NCBI RefSeq assembly: GCF_002215035.1
Contig: NZ_NKFP01000006.1
Span: 694,530-758,529 of the forward strand
Reading direction: 5' to 3'
DNA: 64,000 bases
DNA from: Leptolyngbya ohadii IS1
GTDB lineage: Bacteria; Cyanobacteriota; Cyanobacteriia; Elainellales; Elainellaceae
Position 1 is the first letter of the stretch. Every line of letters begins with the position of its first letter. Shown here piece after piece: positions 8,417-16,859 of this stretch. The position numbers and the translations under genes were made by a program. The notes beneath the pieces are model-generated. The model ran no database searches, was not told the DNA's origin, and saw only the letters and a program-made list of their open reading frames with translations.

Positions 8417-9172
8417 TCAGGAAAACAGCAAATCCTTTGAAAAATCTGTGCGGCGAACAATCCGAATGCTGCCGTTCATCACGTATGCGACCTCTGGCTG
8501 GTACTGGCTCGGCGGAGTTTCTGGGGCACGTGCCATCAGATCGCCAATCCGGATTTGAGTCGGTTCCATCCGAAGCGCCATGACTAAACAGCGCATGTTG
8601 CCAGAAGCCCCTGCCTGTACTACGCCCCGCAGCGTTCCCCAGACCAGCACATCTCCGTCGGCAATAATGCTGCTGCCCGGATTCACGTCGCCCAGCACAA
8701 CCACCGTGCCCGGATGCCGGATTTCTACGCCCGAACGAACGGTCGTTTCCAGGTACAGCGGCTCTGCCAAAGCCTGCCCGCTTTCTTCCGAGGACTGGCT
8801 TAATCGGGCGATCGGCGTCTGTTGCTCCACCGAGATTCCGATCGTGGCGGCGGCAACGGCGGTCTGTCTACGGCTGGTATAAACCCGCTTTAGCTCCAGG
8901 TCAGACTCGCTGAGAACATCGGCGATCGCTTGCAGTTGACGCGCATCCAGGAGGCGATCGCGGGCGATCACATGAACCGGAGTTTTGGGTTGCCAGAATC
9001 GCTCTCCGGCGTTTAACCGTTGCTTTAACTGCTGCCAAACATCCGTCCAGGACGTTGCGGAACCGGGTATATCGAGTTCCGGCGGCAAAAGCAGCAAGAG
9101 TCGCCCATTCTCCCCTTTAAGGCGAACCTGGGGCACTTCCTTGGCATCCGGATTGGGAGCGGCATTTTGCAA
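8417..9172 (-). CDS. minC: septum site-determining protein MinC
   Basis: This 251-aa protein has an N-terminal domain ('LLLLLPPELDIPG', 'VHVIARDRLLDARQLQAI') and the C-terminal MinC beta-helix with 'LYLETTVRSGVEIRHPGTVV', 'GDVNPGSSIIADGDVLVWG' and 'GTLRGVVQAGASGN' blocks. MinC inhibits FtsZ polymerisation when bound to MinD. The open frame begins with TTG at 9172; no ATG or GTG is available before the conserved region, so a TTG start is likely. A dispersed palindromic repeat (about 9170-9200) abuts the start codon. An IS5 element begins 38 bp after its stop and separates it from minD. Confidence 0.9.
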   Translation of the reverse strand: MQNAAPNPDAKEVPQVRLKGENGRLLLLLPPELDIPGSATSWTDVWQQLKQRLNAGERFWQPKTPVHVIARDRLLDARQLQAIADVLSESDLELKRVYTSRRQTAVAAATIGISVEQQTPIARLSQSSEESGQALAEPLYLETTVRSGVEIRHPGTVVVLGDVNPGSSIIADGDVLVWGTLRGVVQAGASGNMRCLVMALRMEPTQIRIGDLMARAPETPPSQYQPEVAYVMNGSIRIVRRTDFSKDLLFS

Positions 9173-9235
9173 ATGGGGGATTTAGAGGGCGATGCAAGAC
9201 ATAAAATTTGACCTTCATACTTTGATGCAGCAACC

Positions 9236-10573
9236 TCAGTTTAGTTTTCTCAGGCGACGGTAGACCTCCGCAAGCGCCGATCGATCGCCCACATTGCCGG
9301 GGAACAGGACGACGGGGAGTTGGGGGAAGCGGGAATGATCGTCGGGGGTGCGGACGACGGAAACGCCGGGGAGGATTTGCCCCAACAGGCGAGCGGTGGT
9401 GAGTGCTAGTCCAGTGCTGAGGGTGTCGTTGGAGGTGATACCGCCTTTGCTAATCAGGAAGCCGATCGTCTCAGGCAGTCCCTTCTCGATGTCCATCAGC
9501 AGGGTAGAAACAGCAACGCCGAAGTCCAGGCGGGTTTGAATGTCGGGGAAGGTGAGTTCCTGGCGACTGGTATAAACGACGGGCGTTTTGCCTGCGGTGT
9601 GTGCTTCGTAGACGCGATCGAGGGTGCGCTGAAGCAGGTCGGCACGTTCGACGGCGGATTCTTCAAGCAGATGCACCACGTCTACTTCGATCGCCTCTGT
9701 GCCGGGCGCTTTCAGGAGGTCTTCGAGCTGTTCAGTGGTTTTCTTAACGTGGGAACCGACGATGACCGCTCCGGGCTTTCCGTCTCGCACATAGGCTGCC
9801 ATGTCTTCCGGCGCGACGGATTGGGGGGGAAGGGCGGCGAGGGCGGTTAACAGGCTGGCGGCACTGCGGAAGAGGAATCGCTTGCCCTGACTGGCGGCTT
9901 GCAGCACATCGGCAGCAAACTGGTTTAGATCTGCCTGCGTCTCGGCATCGACTGCCACGCACTGATTGTTTTGCATCTGCATCAGGCGATCGAGCGTTCC
10001 CGATCGAATATCCGACAGCAAAAAGCGATCGACTTGGTTAGCGGCAATCCGTCCCTTCGTTTTTTCCTCTACATAGTCGGGCAGGTAGCTATGCTGGTAG
10101 CCGAAGACTGAATCTTTGGCGAATTCCGTTTCGTGTACCGGAGTGGGAACCCCATTGACGACCAGATAATGAATACTGTCGCGGGTGAAGCGTCCGCCCT
10201 CAAAGAAGGCTGGCGTCAGAAAATGGGCATCAAACGAACCTAGCTCCTCGGCGATCGCATCTGTCTCGATCGGGTAATGTCCGCGCAGCGTGGAGTCCGA
10301 TCGGCTGACGACCAGAAAGTCTGTGATGCCTTCCTGGGCAATTGCCTGCTTAAGGTTCTGGCAAACTTCCCGCGTAGTGGAGAGGGCTTTTTCTGGGGGG
10401 AGGGCGCGGGTGTTGGTCAGCACAAAGAAGATGGGGGATTCGTCGGCTAAGCCCGATCGCAGCGTTTCAACGTCCCACTTCATCAGCAGCAAACAGCTAT
10501 GGACGGTCTGTGACCCGGTTGGATCATCGTCCAGCACAACGATTTTGGGCTTTGAGGTGGGCTTTGAGGTCAT
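9236..10573 (-). CDS. four-carbon acid sugar kinase family protein (DUF1537)
   Basis: This 445-aa protein shows the DUF1537 pattern: N-terminal 'IVVLDDDPTGSQTVHS' substrate-binding block, 'VVSRSDSTLRGHYPIE', and a C-terminal nucleotide-binding domain with 'LISKGGITSNDTLSTGL' and 'FPGNVGD'. Characterised members phosphorylate four-carbon acid sugars such as threonate or erythronate. Cyanobacterial members usually occur without the partner aldolase and dehydrogenase genes, as here, so the physiological substrate is open. The neighbours (minC on one side, a divergent transporter on the other) give no pathway hint. Confidence 0.88.
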   Translation of the reverse strand: MTSKPTSKPKIVVLDDDPTGSQTVHSCLLLMKWDVETLRSGLADESPIFFVLTNTRALPPEKALSTTREVCQNLKQAIAQEGITDFLVVSRSDSTLRGHYPIETDAIAEELGSFDAHFLTPAFFEGGRFTRDSIHYLVVNGVPTPVHETEFAKDSVFGYQHSYLPDYVEEKTKGRIAANQVDRFLLSDIRSGTLDRLMQMQNNQCVAVDAETQADLNQFAADVLQAASQGKRFLFRSAASLLTALAALPPQSVAPEDMAAYVRDGKPGAVIVGSHVKKTTEQLEDLLKAPGTEAIEVDVVHLLEESAVERADLLQRTLDRVYEAHTAGKTPVVYTSRQELTFPDIQTRLDFGVAVSTLLMDIEKGLPETIGFLISKGGITSNDTLSTGLALTTARLLGQILPGVSVVRTPDDHSRFPQLPVVLFPGNVGDRSALAEVYRRLRKLN

Positions 10574-11045
10574 AGCGGTTCTTGTTGCGTAGAGGGTTTG
10601 TCGCGTAGAGCAGGTTTTATTATCTCGTGAATTGGGAGGTGGGGAGTGGGGAGTGGGGAGTGGGGAGGAGTAGCGGTCTTTAGAACATCAAAACATTCTC
10701 TGAGACTTCGCTGGGAGTTTGGATGGCTTAGGGGAAAGATGAGAAAAAATGATGGAAATGGGGTTGGGTGGGCAAACTGGGGAAAGGTCTGTTTGGGAAG
10801 GCGATGTTTGATGAAGTTTCCTTGTGAATTCTTTGTGGATAATTCTTCGTGGATGCCGTTCAACCCTCTGCTTTAGAGCTATCATCTCTGTCAATTGACC
10901 TGATCAGGCAGGATGCTAAGGCTCTGGCGATCGGTTAAGATTCCCGAACTGGTGTTTCCGATATTTTTTAGTATGGGAAATTGGTCGCGTATTATCCGCG
11001 CATAATCAGGGACAGCGCAAGTTTACACAAGAGGTTGCAGAAGGC
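10574..11045. other. divergent intergenic region with G-rich tandem sequence
   Basis: This 472-bp gap lies between the DUF1537 gene (minus) and the EamA fusion (plus). It contains a short tandem GGGGAGT-type run near 10635-10665, a low-complexity motif seen in other gaps of this window, and an AT-rich stretch before 11046. The short open frames here lack recognisable features and are not reported as genes. Confidence 0.5.
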
Positions 11046-13022
11046 ATGGGGCAACTGGACGATCGATCAGAAGAAAGGGTATCAGAGGCATTGCGCCGTT
11101 CCAGCGACGCGGAGGATTTGCTGCAAACGATGACGCAGGATCTTCGCAGCCTTCAGCAAGACCTGATTGCCCAAATGAGTCAAGACATTCGCCGCTTGCA
11201 GGCGGAGAAATCGCGTCTGCTCAACGATATTGAGAAGCTACAAAACCAGCAGCAAATGCTGGAATCCCAGTATGAAGTTGCGCTCTCTCGCCATCAACTC
11301 GCCCAGCAGCAAGCCTGGGCAAAGCAACTTGCCCTCACGCTGGCAAACCATCTCCACGCCGCCCTGAGCCAGCGACTCAATCAAATGGTGACGGTGCCAC
11401 AGGAGGGTTCTGGTTCTAGCCTGCCGCAGATATCGGGAGGTGGGGCGATCGAGCCTGCGGAAACCCAGCGCCTGCTGGTATCTCTGGATGAAACCGTGAA
11501 CCGCACCTTTGCCACCCTGAAGCACGATCTGTCGAGCTATGAGAGTGCCCTGTCGCAGCAGATCGATCGGATGCACAATCTGGGTCAGCAGGGTGAAGTA
11601 ATTCTGGAAGTGCTGATCAAGCGGATTACGCAGCAGCTTCAAGTTGAGATGGCGCGGGGGAGTGTGCGTCCTGCCAGTCCTTCTGCGACTCGTGAAACTC
11701 CCCTGTCCGGCAATCTACCGGGGGATCTAGCAGGGAATCTACCCGGCAATCTATCCGGTAATCCGGTCATGCCGCCGAGCCTGCCGCCCACGGATCTTCC
11801 GCCGAACCCCAATTCCAACACGTTTGAGCAGGGGAATTCCTTCGAGCAGGGCAATCCCTTTGGGCAGGTCGCTCCTAATCCCTTTGAGCAGTTTGAACAG
11901 GTTGAACAGAGCGAAGCCCCGTTTCGAGAAGAGGAGTCTGAGCCGTCAGAGGAAGCTGAACTTCTCCCACCCCTTTCCCCAGAGCCGCATCCGGTCATCC
12001 CTCGTTCCCGTGGTCGCCGCCTGTCTCAGTTTCAGTTGGGGCTGGTGCTCATTCTGCTCTCAACGCTGGCTCTGTCCCTGCATAACGTATTGGTGGGCAT
12101 TGTGGGGAATCCAAGTCGGCTGTTTGGCTTAATCCCGATCGGTGGCTTTATCAAGTTGAATGGCTTTGGCAGTTCGCTGCTGATTCTCTGGCTGCGGATG
12201 CTGGTGGTTGTGCCGCTGATGGTCTGGCTGGCACCAAAACTTCATCAACATACCTGGTACGAGATTCGCGGATTCTTTCAGTCGAAGGATCGGCTGCTGC
12301 TGGGGAGTGTGTTGGGCAGTGGCTTCTTCCTGTTCCTCTCCCAGGTGTTGATCTATATTGCGATCGGTCAAATTGGACCCGGTGTTGCAGTTACCATTCT
12401 CTTTATGTACCCGCTAGCAACTGTGCCGTTAGCCTGGGCATTGTTTGGCGATCGACCCACCCGGCTGCGGCTGATTGTGATGGCAGCGATTCTGTCCGGT
12501 GTCATTTTTACGGCTGCGCCTAAGATGGCAGCTTCGGCGGAGGTTTCCTGGAACGGGGTTATCACCGCAGTATGTTCGGGGATTGCCTTTGCCCTTTATC
12601 TAATCTCGATGCAAATTAGCTTCCGTAAGCTGCATCCGGTTCCAGTGAGCGTGATTCAGTTTGCCAGCATTTTTATCTTCTCCAGCATTAGTCTAATTGT
12701 GCTGGGGGTTGAAGTTGCGCCAACAAATCGGGTGGGATTGGCGATCGGCGGCTTGCTGCTGGGTGCCCTGACGCTGGTTGGCTATTTGCTCAATAACTTT
12801 GGCGTCCGGTTAATGGGGGCTGCCAGAGCCTCGATTATTGCCGCCAGCGGTCCTGCTCTCACCGCATTTCTGGCGTTTCTGCTGACCCCCGGCAGACAAA
12901 CTGCTCTGCAATCGGTTCAAATCCTGGGGATTTTGATTGTGACGCTTGGCGTAACCGCGCTGAGTTTCGAGAAATTGCTGCCGCAAAATCGCTCGGTGAG
13001 ACAGGTGAAGCCATCAAGTTGA
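11046..13022 (+). CDS. EamA/DMT-type transporter with long N-terminal coiled-coil region
   Basis: This 658-aa protein is roughly twice the size of an ordinary drug/metabolite transporter. Residues 1-210 are polar, Gln/Leu-rich and heptad-like ('LQTMTQDLRSLQQDL', 'RLQAEKSRLLNDIEKLQNQQ'), strongly suggesting coiled coil. Residues about 215-325 are low complexity, with 'GNLPGDLAGNLPGNLSGN' and 'FEQGN' repeats. From about 330 to 645 there are about ten hydrophobic segments in two EamA halves ('GVAVTILFMYPLATVPLAW', 'ASGPALTAFLAFLLTPG'). Transport of small metabolites is the family function; the substrate is unknown. The ATG start is preceded by GAGGTTGCAGAAGGC. It converges on livF with an 11-bp gap. 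Confidence 0.85.
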   Translation: MGQLDDRSEERVSEALRRSSDAEDLLQTMTQDLRSLQQDLIAQMSQDIRRLQAEKSRLLNDIEKLQNQQQMLESQYEVALSRHQLAQQQAWAKQLALTLANHLHAALSQRLNQMVTVPQEGSGSSLPQISGGGAIEPAETQRLLVSLDETVNRTFATLKHDLSSYESALSQQIDRMHNLGQQGEVILEVLIKRITQQLQVEMARGSVRPASPSATRETPLSGNLPGDLAGNLPGNLSGNPVMPPSLPPTDLPPNPNSNTFEQGNSFEQGNPFGQVAPNPFEQFEQVEQSEAPFREEESEPSEEAELLPPLSPEPHPVIPRSRGRRLSQFQLGLVLILLSTLALSLHNVLVGIVGNPSRLFGLIPIGGFIKLNGFGSSLLILWLRMLVVVPLMVWLAPKLHQHTWYEIRGFFQSKDRLLLGSVLGSGFFLFLSQVLIYIAIGQIGPGVAVTILFMYPLATVPLAWALFGDRPTRLRLIVMAAILSGVIFTAAPKMAASAEVSWNGVITAVCSGIAFALYLISMQISFRKLHPVPVSVIQFASIFIFSSISLIVLGVEVAPTNRVGLAIGGLLLGALTLVGYLLNNFGVRLMGAARASIIAASGPALTAFLAFLLTPGRQTALQSVQILGILIVTLGVTALSFEKLLPQNRSVRQVKPSS

Positions 13023-13033
13023 GGGAATTTGGC

Positions 13034-13747
13034 TTAACCCAAGTAAGCTTTACGAATCCGCTCATCGCTTAAAAGTTCTGCGGCAGCACTGGTGAGCGTC
13101 ATTTGTCCTGCCTCCAGCACATAGACGCGATCGGCGGTTTGCAGTGCTAAATTGGCGTTTTGTTCCACCAGCAGAACCGTGACTCCGGCATCGCGGAGCT
13201 GACGAATTACAGAAAAGATTTCCCGCACGATCTGCGGCGCGAGTCCCAGACTTGGTTCGTCCAGCAGCAGCAGACGGGGACGGCTCATGAGGGCACGGGC
13301 AATTGCCAGCATTTGCTGTTCGCCACCGCTGAGGGTTCCGGCAAGCTGGTTGCGGCGTTCGCCTAAGCGCGGGAAGGTGAGGAACTGTTTTTCCAGGTCG
13401 GATTTGATGGCGAGGCGCTCCGTTCGCGTGAATGCGCCTAATTCCAGATTTGTCTGAACCGTTTGCCGGGTGAGAACGCGCCGCCCTTCCGGACTGTGGG
13501 CAATTCCTAAGGTGACAACCTGACTCGGCGCAAGACGGGTGATGTCCTGTCCGTCATAGAAAATTTTTCCCCGCACCGGATCAACCAACCGCGAGATTGC
13601 CCGCAGGGTTGTACTTTTGCCCGCGCCGTTTGCCCCGATCAGCGTCACGATTTCGCCTTCAGCCACTTCCAGATCCAGGTTTTGTAATGCCTGAACTGCG
13701 CCATAGTTAACGGAGAGATTCTGAATTTGCAGCAGCGGTTTTGCCAT
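13034..13747 (-). CDS. livF: branched-chain/neutral amino-acid ABC transporter ATPase (LivF / NatE type)
   Basis: This 237-aa ATPase has Walker A 'GANGAGKST' (residues 38-46), signature 'LSGGEQQ' and Walker B 'LLLLDEPSLGL', in the compact LivF form ('IFSVIRQLRDAGVTVLLVEQN'). It energises uptake of hydrophobic or neutral amino acids together with the adjacent LivG, LivM, LivH and LivK products. The cyanobacterial counterpart is the N-I (Nat) system; substrate range is inferred from that family. It is the last gene of the run, 5 bp after livG, and converges on the EamA gene. Confidence 0.93.
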   Translation of the reverse strand: MAKPLLQIQNLSVNYGAVQALQNLDLEVAEGEIVTLIGANGAGKSTTLRAISRLVDPVRGKIFYDGQDITRLAPSQVVTLGIAHSPEGRRVLTRQTVQTNLELGAFTRTERLAIKSDLEKQFLTFPRLGERRNQLAGTLSGGEQQMLAIARALMSRPRLLLLDEPSLGLAPQIVREIFSVIRQLRDAGVTVLLVEQNANLALQTADRVYVLEAGQMTLTSAAAELLSDERIRKAYLG

Positions 13748-13752
13748 AGATC

Positions 13753-14526
13753 CTATTCACCCAGATAAGCCGTAATCACCGCCGGATCGTTGCGTACCGT
13801 TTCCGGATCGCCCAGCGCAATCAATTGTCCGAAATCCAGCACCGCAATCCGATCGCACAGTCCCATCACCAGCGGTACGTGGTGTTCAATCAGCAGGACG
13901 GTCAGGTTAAAGCGATCGCGAATATCCCGAATCAAGTGACTCAGGGCACCCTTCTCGTTGGGATTCATTCCGGCAGCGGGTTCGTCTAATAGCAAAAGCT
14001 GGGGTTCGACTGCCAGGGCACGAGCCAGTTCCAAGCGCCGCTGATCGCCATATGCCAGATTTCGGGCGGTTTGCTGTGCCTTATCCGCCAGTCCCACCAG
14101 TTCCAGCAGCGAGAAGGCTTTAAGCTGAGTTTCCTGTTCCTCTGCTACGGCTTTTGGAGTGCCGACGATCGACTGCATCAGGTTGGCGTGGGTGTGCAGA
14201 TAGCGGGCGATCGCCACATTTTCCAGCACAGACAGATTGCCAAACAGCCGCAAATTTTGAAACGTGCGGGCAATGCCCCGACGCGCAATTTGATAGGGAC
14301 GCTGACGGGCGATCGATTGTCCCTGATAAAAAAGCTCACCGCTGGAAGGCGGAATCAATCCTGTAATCACATTAAATAAGGTCGTTTTTCCGGCTCCGTT
14401 GGGACCAATTAGCCCAAATATTTCGCCTGAACAAATGCTAAATGAAACATTGTTGACCGCAACCAAGCCGCTAAATCGGCGCGTCACCTGCTGAACTTCA
14501 AGAAGAGAGGATGGCTCAGGATTCAT
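13753..14526 (-). CDS. livG: branched-chain/neutral amino-acid ABC transporter ATPase (LivG / NatA type)
   Basis: This 257-aa ATPase has Walker A 'GPNGAGKTT' (residues 42-50), 'IARRGIARTFQNLRLF' typical of LivG, and Walker B 'LLLLDEPAAGMNP'. The conserved 'LIRDIRDRFNLTVLLIEHH' segment distinguishes it from the LivF partner. It lies 5 bp upstream of livF. The gap to livM is 237 bp and holds a dispersed palindromic repeat, unusual inside an operon, so the ATPase pair may have its own promoter or depend on read-through. Confidence 0.93.
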   Translation of the reverse strand: MNPEPSSLLEVQQVTRRFSGLVAVNNVSFSICSGEIFGLIGPNGAGKTTLFNVITGLIPPSSGELFYQGQSIARQRPYQIARRGIARTFQNLRLFGNLSVLENVAIARYLHTHANLMQSIVGTPKAVAEEQETQLKAFSLLELVGLADKAQQTARNLAYGDQRRLELARALAVEPQLLLLDEPAAGMNPNEKGALSHLIRDIRDRFNLTVLLIEHHVPLVMGLCDRIAVLDFGQLIALGDPETVRNDPAVITAYLGE

Positions 14527-14588
14527 TTCTGATGGGTTTTATAGAAGTCACAATATCTGAAAAATTCGAGTGGGTTTGAAGATGTCGA

Positions 14589-14650
14589 GCCGCCCCCTAA
14601 CCCCCACCTATTTTTTCTGCTCCTGAGGAGCGAGTGGGGGAACCGAACCA
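14589..14650. repeat. dispersed palindromic intergenic repeat inside the liv operon
   Basis: A GCCCCCTAACCCCCACC block faces a GTGGGGGAACCGAACC block around a CTCCTGAGGAG core, giving a strong potential hairpin. Relatives occur at about 46015-46070 (same GAACCGAACC end) and, more loosely, at other gaps in this window. It lies between livM and livG and could act as an mRNA-stabilising or attenuating structure; that role is inference. Confidence 0.6.
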
Positions 14651-14763
14651 ATGTCACAGGACTTTGTTGTAGAAAAGCTAAACCATTTAACCTCCGATCT
14701 TGTGCTTCAAGTGCAGCAAAATATAAGCGAATAATTAGGGGCTTGCAAGACGTATCATACGAT

Positions 14764-15717
14764 TCATACCCCTGCCTTCATCGCCTTTTTCCTTCCCTTT
14801 AATCGATCGCCAATGCGCTTGAGTAACTCCGGTGTAATGATGCCCTGCGGATAGAAAATGCTGCTTAACACGATCAGCAATCCATAAAGAATCAGCCGAC
14901 CATTCTGTAGAAAATCAGCTAAACCAGCGGGTAGCCCCGCAATTCCACCGATCGCCCTCAGGACTTCCGGTAAAGCCGTTAGCACCATTCCCCCAACTAC
15001 TGGACCGACAAAAGTTCTTGACCCGCCGCTTAACACAAACGCAAGGTAAACAATGCTGGCATCGAAAGTGCCCTGCCTCGCATTCCAGGTATTGAGAAAA
15101 TGGGCACTTACTGCCCCGACCACGCCTGCCAAAACGGCTCCTAATGTAAACGAAAGAACTTTATAGTAGGTGGGATTAATGCCCATTGTTGCTGCTGCTA
15201 ATTCATCTTCCCGAATCGATCGCATCACCCGTCCAATTTCAATGCGCTCTAATCGATAAATAAACAACATACTGAATAACAAAAGCGGCAAAGCAATCCA
15301 CAGATAGCCAATCTGAGTGGAAAAAGGCTGAGGAATGCCAAAAATCCCCACTGCTCCACCTGTAATCTCCAAGTTGAGCGACAGCACCCGCAGAATTTCC
15401 ACAAATGCGATCGTCGCAATTGCCAGATAAATGCCCCGCAACCTCAGCACCGGAATCCCCAGGATGACTGCAAGAATGGCAGAAGCGATCGCCGCCAGTC
15501 CCATTTCAATCAGCACATAGACAAGAGGAAAGGTACTGCCGGAAAACTGAAAAACTTTCGTAGAAAGAATCGCCGCAATATAGCCCCCCAGCGCATAGAA
15601 TCCAGGCGATGCCAGCGACAGTTGACCCGCCATCAGCGGCAGATAAACCGAGAGTCCCAGCATTGCCCCGAAGAGCATAGAGACGATGAGGAAGCCGTAG
15701 GTGTTGAGGAAGGACAT
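14764..15717 (-). CDS. livM: branched-chain/neutral amino-acid ABC transporter permease (LivM / NatC type)
   Basis: This 317-aa permease has about nine hydrophobic segments, including 'GQLSLASPGFYALGGYIAAIL' and the cytoplasmic coupling loop 'GRVMRSIREDELAAATMGIN', both characteristic of LivM. It forms the membrane channel with LivH and receives substrate from the LivK-type binding protein. Only 3 bp separate it from livH upstream. A basic C-terminus follows the last segment ('RIGDRLKGRKKAMKAGV'). Confidence 0.93.
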   Translation of the reverse strand: MSFLNTYGFLIVSMLFGAMLGLSVYLPLMAGQLSLASPGFYALGGYIAAILSTKVFQFSGSTFPLVYVLIEMGLAAIASAILAVILGIPVLRLRGIYLAIATIAFVEILRVLSLNLEITGGAVGIFGIPQPFSTQIGYLWIALPLLLFSMLFIYRLERIEIGRVMRSIREDELAAATMGINPTYYKVLSFTLGAVLAGVVGAVSAHFLNTWNARQGTFDASIVYLAFVLSGGSRTFVGPVVGGMVLTALPEVLRAIGGIAGLPAGLADFLQNGRLILYGLLIVLSSIFYPQGIITPELLKRIGDRLKGRKKAMKAGV

Positions 15718-15720
15718 TAG

Positions 15721-16671
15721 TTAAACCTTTTGGACGAAGCTTCTGCCCAGTAATCCCTGGGGACGGACGAGGAGGACGATGAAGAGGAGGGCAAAGGCGA
15801 TCGCTTCTTTGTAGCCAGAATAGTCGGCGGGGACGAAGGCTTCTGCTAAGCCGATGACCAGTCCGCCCAGCACTGCACCGGGAATGTTGCCCAAGCCACC
15901 CAAAACGATGACCCCCAAGCCTTTTAAGCCGAAGGAAATGCCGAAGTAGGGTCCGGCAATGCTGACGCTGGAGCCAACCAATGTGCCTGCGACACCTGCC
16001 AAGAAGCCGCTCAGAAAAAAGGTGAGGGTGATGAATCGCTCGGTGTTAATGCCCAGCAGACTGGCAGTAGTGGCATCCTCTGCGACGGCTTGGAGTGCTT
16101 TACCAATGCGGGTGAAGCTAATCAGGTAGGTGAGAATGGCAACCAGGACGGCAGAAACGGCAAAGATCACCACCTGAACCGTTCTAATGGGGACGGGGCG
16201 ATCGGCACTGCCAAAGTTAATCGAGGGAGGGAGATTGCCGTAAATATTGTCTGCGAAGGTATAGATTTCTGCGCCAACGAGGTACTGAATCAGATTCACA
16301 ATCAGAACTGCCATGCCCAGGCTGGAAACCAGCGTCAGCAGGGGATCGGCTTTGCGAATTCGCAGCGGACGGAAGGCAAGTCGCTCAATTAAGACGGAAG
16401 CGAATCCTGCCAGTACACTGCCCACAATCAGGGCAACCAGAAACGGGAGCTGAATTGGCAATGCGGCGTTTGCTAGCAGACCGTTAAACCCAAACTTGCC
16501 GCCCGTTAGCGCATAGGTGAAATAGGCTCCGAGCGTGAATACTGCCCCGTGAGCAAAGTTGATAATGCCGAGAATTGAAAAGACCAGCGTATAGCCCAGC
16601 GCAAAGATCGCATAGACACTGCCGATCGAGATTCCGTTGAGAAACTGCTGGAGAAAAACCGTGAAATCCAT
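15721..16671 (-). CDS. livH: branched-chain/neutral amino-acid ABC transporter permease (LivH / NatD type)
   Basis: This 316-aa permease begins 'FLQQFLNGISIGSVYAIFALG', the classic LivH start, and carries 'GIINFAHGAVFTLGAYF' and 'GKALQAVAEDATTASLLGIN' coupling-loop motifs and 'GLGVIVLGGLGNIPGAVLGG'. About eight to nine membrane segments are visible. It is preceded by a 188-bp gap, itself carrying two dispersed repeat types, that separates it from the binding-protein gene on the same strand. Confidence 0.93.
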   Translation of the reverse strand: MDFTVFLQQFLNGISIGSVYAIFALGYTLVFSILGIINFAHGAVFTLGAYFTYALTGGKFGFNGLLANAALPIQLPFLVALIVGSVLAGFASVLIERLAFRPLRIRKADPLLTLVSSLGMAVLIVNLIQYLVGAEIYTFADNIYGNLPPSINFGSADRPVPIRTVQVVIFAVSAVLVAILTYLISFTRIGKALQAVAEDATTASLLGINTERFITLTFFLSGFLAGVAGTLVGSSVSIAGPYFGISFGLKGLGVIVLGGLGNIPGAVLGGLVIGLAEAFVPADYSGYKEAIAFALLFIVLLVRPQGLLGRSFVQKV

Positions 16672-16726
16672 AGAGAACGATCGGGGGAATCAATCAGGGA
16701 AGCGATCGGACTAAAGAGAAGCTGTG

Positions 16727-16849
16727 GTGCCTAGTGTCCAGGTTCTACCTGGATACGGATCGGAGGCGGCTCTGCCGCTAATAGTATCGGGGAGGCAGAG
16801 CCTCCCATAGATCATCCCAACGCAGAGCATTGGAACAAGAAGAACGAGA
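16727..16849. repeat. two dispersed repeats between livK and livH
   Basis: The first part (about 16734-16757) is the imperfect palindrome GTGTCCAGGTTCTACCTGGA; it recurs in reverse orientation at about 36824-36850. The second part (about 16790-16847) contains GGAGGCAGAGCCTCC and CAACGCAGAGCATTGG and recurs, in reverse orientation, at about 61772-61820. These look like small non-coding repeats spread through the genome. Confidence 0.7.
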
Positions 16850-16859
16850 AGGGGAGAAT

